From: Cherax quadricarinatus
Lineage: Eukaryota; Arthropoda; Malacostraca; Decapoda; Parastacidae
NCBI RefSeq assembly: GCF_038502225.1
Contig: NC_091292.1
Coordinates: forward strand, 101,844,664-101,908,663
Direction: 5' to 3'
DNA length: 64,000 nucleotides
Position 1 is the first letter of the stretch; each line of letters starts with the position of its first letter. Below the pieces are notes generated by a model. That model saw nothing but the letters and a program-made list of their open reading frames with translations. It did no database searches and had not been told where the DNA came from. Positions 52,254-61,189 of this stretch are shown in pieces. Both the position numbers and the translations under genes were made by a program.

Positions 52254-55200
52254 TTACTGACACATGGAAAGTCTTCTAGGAGATCTGTGAGCCCTTTCTG
52301 GTCTTTCTCTGCTTCCTGACCGTTCCCGAGTAATTTCTGTTGCTTTCTTCACTGGCTTAGCACTGTCTTCACAGTCAGCCTTGTTCTTCTTGTTACTTAC
52401 ACCTGTATCATCTCCATCTTCACTTTTCCGTTTTTGTTTAGCACTTGCATCTTGTGAGTCACTCGGGTTTTTATTCTGCTTCACCACTGGTTCTGAAACT
52501 TCACTAAGAACCTGCACTACTTTATTGCTTTTCTCTTTAGCATCCTCCTTTTGTTTTTTCTCTGGCACAATTTTTGCATTTTCATCATCTCTTACTGATC
52601 TTCTCCTGGATTTTATCCTTTCCTCGGTACTTGCCTCTTTTTTCACACTTGACTCTTTTTTCAGACTTTCAGTAGCAGAGGATTCACTAGGTCCCTCTCC
52701 TTCATAAGATTTTCTGCGGAGCTTTGACATATATTCTTCTAAATCAGGCCGACTCCTTTTACCAGCTTTTTGGTCATCCTCTTTCTTTTCACTGGATTTT
52801 CCAGCAACAACCTCCTTCTCCTTCCTTGCACTAGCTGGTCTTGGTAACTTTATATCTCTTTTCTGTGCTTCCTCTGACACAATTTCCTCTTTGTCATCTT
52901 TTAGTTCTTTGACTCTCCTTGAAATTTTCCTTATGTCTATTGCACTTTCACCAGACTTTTGTAGTTCTTCATCCTTTACTACCTCATTTTGCTTTTCTTC
53001 ATTTAATTTTTCACTCTTGAGTCTTTTAGTGGATCTAGTAACTATATCTTTTTCCTGTTTAACTCTGGGTGAGGATTCCTGAAGTTTGTCTGAAAGCCTT
53101 TTATTTGCAGCACTTTGTTTTTTTTCTTTCTCATCCATCTTCTTTGGGCTCTGCTGTTTAGTGTCCTTTTCAGAAGAGTCTTCAACTGTAATTTTATTCA
53201 TTTCTTCTTCTCTAGTTTTTTGGTCTTTTCGCTTATCCTTTGGTGACTCTGTGCCTGTTCGTTCATTTTTTTCTCGTTTCTCATCAACTCTCGGATCTTG
53301 TTCATCTTTTGACCTTCTCACACTTTGCCTTCTCTCAGGTCTTTTAGAAGCATCTTGATTTACCTTACCTTCATAAGTATCTGCACGATGTACTTCAACA
53401 GCTGTAATGATAACATTTTTCTGGTTGATCTGTATATCAGAAGTTTTATTTACCTGAGATCCTGATGTAGCTTTCTTATCAAGTGGTTTCTTTTTGCTAT
53501 CTTGTTCAGAGGTTGCTTCACTCTTCTTATAAGTCTGTTCTGCACAATTTGTCTTCTTGCTAGGTTGCTCTGTCAATATAGCAGTCTTTATGACTGTCTC
53601 AGGGGAAGAAGCAGCAGCAACAGCACTCTTATCTTGCTTTCCTTGTTCAGGAGAGAGAGTTTTATTCTGATCAATGGACACCGAGTTCTTTTTGGTAATC
53701 TTTTCAGGAGATGGGGAATCTCTATTGGTAATCATCTCAGGAGATAAATCTGTTTTCTTTTTAGAACCCTGTTCAGGTGTTAAACACTTTTTGGAGCAAT
53801 GTTCAGATGAATTTCTAAAGTCTTGTTCAGGTGATGAACATTTTTTGGAGTCCTGTTCAGGCACTGAATTCTTCCTGGAATCTTGTTCAAGTGATGAATT
53901 CTTTGTGGTATCTTGCTCAGGGGATGAACTCCTTTCTGAACCTCGTTCTGCAAAGCTCTTCTTAGAAATTTCTTCTGGAATTGATGCATTCCTTCTGGTA
54001 CTCTGTTCAGGGAGTGAAGAATTCTTTTTGGTACTCTGTTCAGGGAGTGAAGAATTCTTTTTGGTACTCTGTTCAGGGAGTGGAGAATTCTTTCTGGTAC
54101 TCTGTTCTGGCCGTGGAGAATTCTTTCTGGTACTCTGTTCAGGGAGTGGAGAATTCTTTCTGGTACTCTGTTCTGGCCGTGGGGAATTCTTTCTGGTACT
54201 CTGTTCTGGCCGTGGAGAATTCTTTCTGGTACTCTGTTCTGGCCGTGGGGAATTCTTTCTGGTACTCTGTTCAGGGAGTGGAGAATTCTTTCTGGTACTC
54301 TGTTCTGGACGTGGAGAATTCTTTCTGGTACTCTGTTCAGGGAGTGGAGAATTCTTTCTGGTACTCTGTTCAGGGAGTGGAGAATTCTTTCTGGTACTCT
54401 GTTCTGGCCGTGGGGAATTCTTTCTGGTACTCTGTTCAGGGAGTGGAGAATTCTTTCTGGTACTCTGTTCAGGGAGTGGAGAATTCTTTCTGGTACTCTG
54501 TTCAGGGAGTGGAGAATTCTTTCTGGTACTCTGTTCTGGCCGTGAAGAATTCTTTTTGTTTATTCGTTCTGGTGAATTCTTTTTAGAACATTGAGCAAAA
54601 TTGACTTTGCAAATTTGTTCAGATACTATATTCTTTTTAGAACTCTGTTCTAGATGTGACAAATTCTTTTTACAGATTTGATCAGGTAGTGATATATTCT
54701 GTTCAGTAACTACATTCCTTTTGCATAATGGCTCTATTTTACTATTCTTTTTCAAGACTTGCTGAACTGATGCATTCTTTTTTGCAGCTTGCTCAGATGA
54801 TGCTATATTCTTTTTGGCAGCTTGCTCAGATGGTATATTCTTTTTAGCAGCTTGCTCAGATGGTGATATATTCTTTTTAACAACTTGCTCAGATGGTGAT
54901 GCATTCTTTTTAACAACTTGCTCAGATGGTGATGTATTCTTTTTAACAACTTGCTCAGATGGTGATGTATTCTGTTTGGGAATTTGCTCAGATACAAATG
55001 AAGTTTTCTTTTTCAAAACTTGTTCAAATGAAGGTGTATGCTTTTTGGATGTTTGCTCAGAGGACACTACTGCAGTCTTTTCATTCATCACCTCAGATAA
55101 GCCACACTTAAGATCTTGTTCTGGTGATACAGCAAGTTTTTTGCTAACTTGCTCTAAAGAAGTAGAGTTCTTTTTACTGACTTCTGAAAGTGAATTATTT

Positions 55201-56810
55201 TTATTACTGTGCTCTGGTGAATCTATATTTTTTTTACCAATTTGTTCAACAGAGCTTTCAATATCATCACCTTCCTGGAAGTAGCTTTGTTGTCTTGTTG
55301 AAGCTTTCACATTTTCACTTAAAGCAAGATCTGTTTCACCTTTTTGTGTCACATTCTTGTTCTGAGAGCTTTCAAAGGTTTGTTTATCATTAGGCATTTT
55401 CTTTTGGCAGCTATCCACCTGTTTAGCACCGTCTTGTTTATCCACCACCACCACTTTGTCTAGCTTCTTTTTATCTGACGTATTCAAAATATTTTTTGCT
55501 TTGCCTAGAGGTATCCCATTTGATTTTACGTCTAACTCCAAGTCTGAAGTCTTGCCTGACACTGTGTCTGCTTTCTTGCTTTCATCTAAATTTTCACCTT
55601 TTACTTTCTCATCCTTTTCATCAGAAACCAATTTATGAGGGCATTCTAATTCTTTCCTTGTAGCAAGACTGCTTTGTGATTCATCTGGAATTTCTTGTGT
55701 ACTTTGGGCAATTCCAGGAGAGGAGGATCTTGAATGAGATGATGAATCTGAATCTGAAGAAGGATCAGCAGCTGGATCAGGTGGTGGTGGAGGTGCCCTT
55801 GTTAAGATACCCTCTGACCCAAGTGTATAATCATGAGATTTTCCCCATACACGAAGTGCTGGAAGTGGGATCTGGGAACAGGGATGCAATGCTAATTTGG
55901 AGAGAAGAGGCAGACAAGTGAGGGATGGTAGACATGTAGGTGCCAGACGATGACAACCTCTCAAATCCAGTGATGACAAGGAATGACTAACAACACTAGA
56001 AGGATGAGCTAGTAAAGCCACACTTAGTTCTGTTATACGCTGGCAGCTGCTCAAATCAAGAGCACTAAGAAATGGAAGAGAACGTACAATGGCTCGGACT
56101 CCTTCATCTCCAACATGTGTTCCTGCCAAATGCAAATTTGTGAGTTGACGTAGTCTTGTAGTTGTGTCACGGTGGCCTGGACGATGAGTTCGTGGGGCTG
56201 AAAGCAAAGTTGTCAGTGTACTGTCAAACAATCCTTCACAGTAAGAAAGATTGAGTTTTGACAAAGCTGGGCAGTAAGGGGAGACAAGGCATGACACAAC
56301 TTCCCAACCCTGACCCTCTAGATGTAACTCCTTGAGTTGAGGAAGCCGAGCTAAAAGCCAAGACAACTGTTCTGCAGTTACTCGAGCCCAACTTAAATCT
56401 AGAGCACAAGGTTGGCGCCTTACTATTCCCTCTAAGTGACAGACACCAATTCGCTTGTGTGCTAGACTAATAGTTTTCCATAAAGATGGGTTAACTGCCC
56501 ACTGTGCCCAAGTTCTACAAACTTGCATTACCACTTTTAAGTCTCTAACAGGCAAGTGATGGAACACAGGAAGCATTACTGCTCGATTCATTGCTGGTGG
56601 TAAAGGTTCACGTGTGACTGGACGACTCTCCCCATCACTACCACTCTCTTCATCATCTTCCTCTTCCTCCTCCTCTTCATCAGGGGGTGGTGGGTTAGGC
56701 CTCACCACCCAGACAGGGCGTACCAGTGGATAAGACACTCGAGCCTGTAGCTGGTCCCACGTTGGCATGTGTGGAGGAGCAGCATCAAGGCCTTCTATTG
56801 TGCTGCCTTT
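52254..56810 (-). CDS. KDM2: KDM2-type histone demethylase, last exon (F-box, LRR, long tail)
   Basis: A minus-strand exon opened by a splice acceptor (T-run, TTTTACAG; exon from 56810) and closed by TAA at 52256-52254. The frame is open from the acceptor through KGSTIEGLDAAPPH before the first ATG (56768), so that ATG is internal. Numbering from it: an acidic run (30-45), an F-box (about 58-102, LPVFHHLPVRDLKVVMQVCR), then LRRs (about 119-300) with IVRRQPCALDLSW and LSWLLARLPQLKELHL. This F-box/LRR pattern matches KDM2A/KDM2B and fly Kdm2, which pair a JmjC H3K36 demethylase with CXXC and PHD domains upstream. Those exons are not in the window. In vertebrates the LRR ends the protein; here about 1,190 Lys/Ser/Glu-rich residues follow, with tandem repeats. 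The F-box should bind Skp1 in a ubiquitin ligase. The identification is strong; the tail's function is unknown. Confidence 0.88.
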   Translation of the reverse strand, partial: KGSTIEGLDAAPPHMPTWDQLQARVSYPLVRPVWVVRPNPPPPDEEEEEEEDDEESGSDGESRPVTREPLPPAMNRAVMLPVFHHLPVRDLKVVMQVCRTWAQWAVNPSLWKTISLAHKRIGVCHLEGIVRRQPCALDLSWARVTAEQLSWLLARLPQLKELHLEGQGWEVVSCLVSPYCPALSKLNLSYCEGLFDSTLTTLLSAPRTHRPGHRDTTTRLRQLTNLHLAGTHVGDEGVRAIVRSLPFLSALDLSSCQRITELSVALLAHPSSVVSHSLSSLDLRGCHRLAPTCLPSLTCLPLLSKLALHPCSQIPLPALRVWGKSHDYTLGSEGILTRAPPPPPDPAADPSSDSDSSSHSRSSSPGIAQSTQEIPDESQSSLATRKELECPHKLVSDEKDEKVKGENLDESKKADTVSGKTSDLELDVKSNGIPLGKAKNILNTSDKKKLDKVVVVDKQDGAKQVDSCQKKMPNDKQTFESSQNKNVTQKGETDLALSENVKASTRQQSYFQEGDDIESSVEQIGKKNIDSPEHSNKNNSLSEVSKKNSTSLEQVSKKLAVSPEQDLKCGLSEVMNEKTAVVSSEQTSKKHTPSFEQVLKKKTSFVSEQIPKQNTSPSEQVVKKNTSPSEQVVKKNASPSEQVVKKNISPSEQAAKKNIPSEQAAKKNIASSEQAAKKNASVQQVLKKNSKIEPLCKRNVVTEQNISLPDQICKKNLSHLEQSSKKNIVSEQICKVNFAQCSKKNSPERINKKNSSRPEQSTRKNSPLPEQSTRKNSPLPEQSTRKNSPLPEQSTRKNSPRPEQSTRKNSPLPEQSTRKNSPLPEQSTRKNSPRPEQSTRKNSPLPEQSTRKNSPRPEQSTRKNSPRPEQSTRKNSPRPEQSTRKNSPLPEQSTRKNSPRPEQSTRKNSPLPEQSTKKNSSLPEQSTKKNSSLPEQSTRRNASIPEEISKKSFAERGSERSSSPEQDTTKNSSLEQDSRKNSVPEQDSKKCSSPEQDFRNSSEHCSKKCLTPEQGSKKKTDLSPEMITNRDSPSPEKITKKNSVSIDQNKTLSPEQGKQDKSAVAAASSPETVIKTAILTEQPSKKTNCAEQTYKKSEATSEQDSKKKPLDKKATSGSQVNKTSDIQINQKNVIITAVEVHRADTYEGKVNQDASKRPERRQSVRRSKDEQDPRVDEKREKNERTGTESPKDKRKDQKTREEEMNKITVEDSSEKDTKQQSPKKMDEKEKKQSAANKRLSDKLQESSPRVKQEKDIVTRSTKRLKSEKLNEEKQNEVVKDEELQKSGESAIDIRKISRRVKELKDDKEEIVSEEAQKRDIKLPRPASARKEKEVVAGKSSEKKEDDQKAGKRSRPDLEEYMSKLRRKSYEGEGPSESSATESLKKESSVKKEASTEERIKSRRRSVRDDENAKIVPEKKQKEDAKEKSNKVVQVLSEVSEPVVKQNKNPSDSQDASAKQKRKSEDGDDTGVSNKKNKADCEDSAKPVKKATEITRERSGSRERPERAHRSPRRLSMCQ
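53990..54560 (-). repeat. 33-bp coding minisatellite in KDM2 tail, 17 units
   Basis: Seventeen PEQST units with an 11-residue period (KNSPLPEQSTR or KNSPRPEQSTR), each 33 bases and mostly identical. On both sides, more diverged units extend the pattern (SPSEQVVKKN, ASSEQAAKKN, SLPEQSTKKN) over about 53650-55250. Reading frame is kept throughout. Confidence 0.95.
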
Positions 56811-58860
56811 CTGTAAAAGTAAAAAAAAAAAACAGGTGTTATGTAATAACTTCTTTTGTAATAAATTTACAAAGGATATGTTGTCAGCCTGCTACCTATA
56901 GCTTGTAAATGTTATATCCTGCCTAACAGTGTGCTTCCATTGTTCCATTTGTGCAATTAATGTACTAAGCAAAGGAGGCTTGCCTGCATTTAGCCATCCC
57001 TTTGGTGAAGACTCAGATTGGGTTTCTGGAAATGACAGGAAACATTAGTGTTAAAATTTTTAATTTAATGTTTTTCTTGACTAATTACTTTTCACTTCAC
57101 CCTCATAATATTAATAGCTACATTTGTGTGGCATTTTGAAGAACATTGGGTGACACACAATAAAATTTAACATATATATCTTGGAACTTTACAAAAATTT
57201 TGAAAAAAATTTAATCCAGCATCTTTATAAAGTACATTATTCAATATTTTTAGTAGTAACATTAATGACAATGGAAATAAAATCATAAGAAATAATATTA
57301 AGTGAGTATTTCTGCTGTATATCCATTTAATTCCTGTGTTTTTCACAAGTATGGGAACTACTATACTCTCTCTTAAGTGACATATTCCCATCTGTGCATG
57401 ACTCTGCATATCCCTTAATTAACTTTCCACCATAGTAATGGTCCATTTTTTACCCTCTTCCAGCATTATATTATCATCCTGTTTTAGTTTAGTTTCTTTG
57501 CTTACCATACCACTTAAGCAATTAAAAAAAAATAATTACCCATTTTCTTTAAACAATTCTTTTGTACTAGACATATATTTGTACTTTTGATTAATGCAGT
57601 CTACCTTTCAAACCTGCAGTTTAAATTGAACAATGGACTTGTGCACTGACAATCTTCTATGCACCTAGTCTTAACATAAAATAATAAACTCCAAAATTCT
57701 ATAATTTTCCTTTTCTAATTAAAAATATTTCTTGGGTAATTGTACATAACTGCCCCATAATTTATTTTCAATTAGGCATGTGATTTACTGTTACCAATTA
57801 ATTTTAGTTCTCAGATTCATTATAAAAGTCAACAAATAAAAAGTGCCATTACGTATTAATATGTTTGTGAAAAAGAGCTAATACCTGCTGGGTCAACTAA
57901 GGTTGCATGCTAAAAGGTGTTGACATTAAGGGGCAGAAGTGTGGAGGGTAAGAGCACGCTGAAAAGGAGGCCATAGTTGGTGCACTGAGTCAGTTTCGGT
58001 TATGAAGTCTACGTATCTACATTAAGAGAATTTTCGACAGAAGAGCAACCAGTGCAAAAGAGTTGAAGGAGAGGTCAGAAATATAATCTGCTTCTTCTTG
58101 ACATGTACATTTGTGAGTCTTGTGTCTAAAACACACTCATGAAAGTACCATGTTCTGTAACCAACAAAGATGAATACCACAACTATGGTTTGACTAAAAA
58201 AACATATTAGATATAAACTTGTACAAATGATGTTGCCAGCAATCTTCAAAGCACTATAATAATACTAAAAAATAGTTGGAAAAGAGGTAACCCCTTGTAG
58301 GAAGTTGGAAGATCCAGTACTGGATAACACAGAGGAAATTTTGCAAGTTCTTTCCCAAGAATACCAGATTGTCAAGGGTCACAGTATAAGATGACATCTT
58401 TGTATATGTATATGCTAATGAGACACAGAAAACAATGATTGTTTAAAATTATGGGCTGTGAGTGTAATTGAAAATGTTTAAGATGAAGCATATGTCCATA
58501 GCAGATTTATTTATTTCGGGGGGAGTGCTGCAACCATAGGTGAATGAGAAGCAATCAGGTTCAATTTAAGAAAAGACAGGTTTGCTCCAATTTTTTAAAG
58601 GCACCTGGAAAGATAGTTCATAGCAGAGATCAAGGATGTCAGGAATGAACAGGAGTAAGGGCAAACCTGGAGTACTGGGATCTCCTAGTGAGAGATAGGA
58701 AAATTAAGAGAAAGGGAAATGTGAAGGAGAGGTAAATATAGGAATACTACAAGCCTATGAGGACTAAATACATTCCTCTGGGATAGTTAAGATACCCATT
58801 TTATGTTAGCTTGTCTATTTCCATGGCCTTCCTGATACAATGACCTACTGAATTGTTACA
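56811..58860 (-). other. KDM2-type gene intron, nothing else recognised
   Basis: AT-rich intron sequence upstream of the last exon on the minus strand. No further KDM2 exon was found with convincing splice sites and phase. Degenerate repeat traces near 58510-58570 (GGGGGGAGTGCTGCAACC). Confidence 0.5.
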
Positions 58861-59384
58861 GATATTAATAAGGCTATCTCCCACCAAGGTAGGGTGACTC
58901 AAAAGAGAAGAAACACCTTTACCGTCACTCATTTCATTACTGTCTTGCCAGAGGTGTGCCTCTCTAAACTGCAGACAGTGTGTGTCCCAACTCCAGGACT
59001 CAAGTCCAGTAAACTGGTTTCCCTGAATCCCTTCATAAATATTACCTTGATCACACCTTAATAGCACGTAAAGTAATAAAAACCACTTGCCTCCACTCAC
59101 TGCTTTCTAACATGGTCACACATGCCTGTTGGATGACCAAGCCCCTCGCATACACCTCTTTTACTCCCTCCCCCCAACCTTTCCTAGGGCAACCCCTACC
59201 CTGTCTTCCCTCTACTACAGATTTGTACACCCTCCAAGTCATCCTATTTTGCTCAATTCTCTCAATGTCCAAACCACCTCAACAACCCCTCCAGAGATCT
59301 CTGGATAATACTTTCAGTAACCTCACACCTTCTATCTCCAAATTTCAAATCCTCTGCATAATGTTCACACTACATGTTGCAACT
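58861..59384 (-). mobile_element. RTE LINE 3' half, old, minus strand
   Basis: Complement of the 3' tail (CCACCAAGGTAGGGTGACTC), the 3' UTR, then coding remains (FDMERIEQNRMTWRVYKSV-like, RGCPRKGWGEGVKEV, CVNIMQRI) ending about 59384. Intronic to the KDM2-type gene, inserted in its sense orientation. Confidence 0.78.
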
Positions 59385-59454
59385 GCCTGTGGGGAAATGG
59401 AAAGGACCTGAATTAGGAAACCTTCCAATGGGTCAGCAAGTTCATTTTTCTGAA

Positions 59455-59590
59455 TTCCAGCATGGGCACAAAAACAACAAAGGCTAGCCTTGCCATGTCT
59501 ATTAAAGTTAAGGCATAGCAAGAAAATGTGAGAATTGTAATTCTGAATTACAGTACTTGCAATGCATTTGAGTTTGAGACCACAACAACT
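59455..59590 (-). pseudogene. LINE RNase H-domain relic
   Basis: The minus strand reads NFNRHGKASLCCFCAHAGIQ then KNELADPLEGFL, a decayed form of the RNase H block WVPAHxGIxGNExAD found in I-type LINEs. Only this block is recognisable. Confidence 0.5.
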
Positions 59591-60665
59591 GAAACAGCAA
59601 CAGCAGAAATAGCTTACAACTCTTTGGTACAAATATTAACTAAAAGCTAATCAACCTTGGATCATGATAATAGGAAAATGAACCATATATCCCACTCTGT
59701 CGGAAAATCTAGTGCCATCAATGTACACAGCAGTAACATCAGTGTGACTGGCAATAGTGAAAGGAGATCAAGCATGAGTCTGAGGAAGAGAAGTCAAAGT
59801 TCAGGAACAGCAGATAGAAAAGGCAGATTTGGAACCCAGGGATTTCCCAAGGCGGATGAGAGAAATGAGAGAGAACAACAACTAGCACACAATAAAAAGG
59901 AAAAACACTAACTGTCACCTATACTAACCTCAGTAATAACTCCACAAGTCACTGTATCATGGAGTATGCAAAACAAGCATAAGTGAAACAATGGGTGTAC
60001 TTTAAAAAGGCCCTGGAGGTATCATAAGTACCTGGGAAATAGGAGAAAATCAAGTATGGCCCAAGGAACAAGAGGGTAGCTCTCATTCCCTATATCAAGA
60101 TCCCTTCACCAGCATCAAGGCAAATCTGCTTGAAGAGTTCAATAGGAAGAAACAGCCACAATTTAAAAACTGAGAAAGCAATGCCAAAAAACGATACAAA
60201 AATTTTTTATTTATGAAGATAGTTGTAAAATACTGTACTGAGATGGGATCCAGAAAATAGCAAATACATACAATAACCACTGAAAGGTTGACAAAAATTG
60301 ATTGACAAATTAAACACCACACTTATATACATATTTCCTTAAGTTGTTACCGACAGAGTGGAACACTGCAATTCTCAAATGTCTTTTTTTTTTAATCTTG
60401 GTTTTCTAGATGTACAGTATCTATGATTATATATAAAGCAGGCTTTGTGCACATGTCTTCTTTTGTATCACTGGAATTTTTTAAGAATGAAGTGTGCACC
60501 TTGTCTGTTGCTTTTCAAGTAAATGAATGTTGACTACCTGGACGCAATAATGTCATCTTGTATGCTCCTGATAAAACACTAATAACAATGCTGTATTTCT
60601 GTTTTATTTCTGTCTGTATTTAGTACATATTTCTGTCTGTATTTAGTACTGAGTAGGTAGGTAGG
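59591..60665. other. Unassigned intron sequence
   Basis: Some stretches (59930-60110, for example AGTATGCAAAACAAGCATAA and GGCCCAAGGAACAAGAGGG) look like an old dispersed crustacean repeat, but I could not define ends or family. An open frame at 59657-59911 has no recognisable domain. Confidence 0.35.
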
Positions 60666-60670
60666 TAGAT

Positions 60671-60971
60671 GGCCCGGTGGCCTGGTGGCTAAAGCTCCCG
60701 CTTCACACATGGAGGGCCCGGGTTCGATTCCCGGCGGGTGGAAACATTTCGACATGTTTCCTTACACCTGTTGTCCTGTTCACCTAGCAGCAAATAGGTA
60801 CCTGGGTGTTAGTCGACTGGTGTGGGTCGCATCCTGGGGGACAAGATTAAGGACCCCAATGGAAATAAGTTAGACAGTCCTCAATGACACACTGACTTTC
60901 TTGGGTTATCCTGGGTGGCTAACCCTCTGGGGTTAAAAAGCCGAATGAAAGCTTATCTTATCTCTTATCTA
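60671..60971 (+). mobile_element. tRNA-derived SINE with TTATC tail, second copy
   Basis: A box TGGCCTGGTGG (60678-60688), B box GGTTCGATTCC (60721-60731), the same body as 51157-51456 and a tail CTTATCTTATCTCTTATC. The two copies differ at few positions. Confidence 0.88.
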
Positions 60972-61189
60972 GGTTGGGAGACAGCAACCACCCAGGGAAG
61001 TATGTACTGCTGTCCTGCCAGATGACTGTGAAACAGAAACCTGTAACTGTTTTGCATGATGGTAGGATTGCTGGTGTCTTTTTCTGTCTCATAAACACGC
61101 TAGACAACAGGGATATCTTGCTACTCCAACTTACACTTTGGTCACACTTCACACACATGCACATGCATATATAGATACATACATCTAGG

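Noticed and set aside
53674..54594. Plus-strand frames of 201 and 306 codons opposite the KDM2 tail
   Set aside because: They are the antisense of the 33-bp repeat, which is open in several frames because 33 is a multiple of 3.
56903..57028. Possible extra KDM2 exon (minus strand, ETQSESSPKGWLNAGKPP)
   Set aside because: The acceptor-like and donor-like sites do not give a phase compatible with the exon starting at 56810, and the peptide resembles no KDM2 block I know.
59657..59911. Plus-strand ORF of 84 codons in the KDM2 intron
   Set aside because: Low complexity, no domain, lies in an apparently old repeat, on the strand opposite the host gene.
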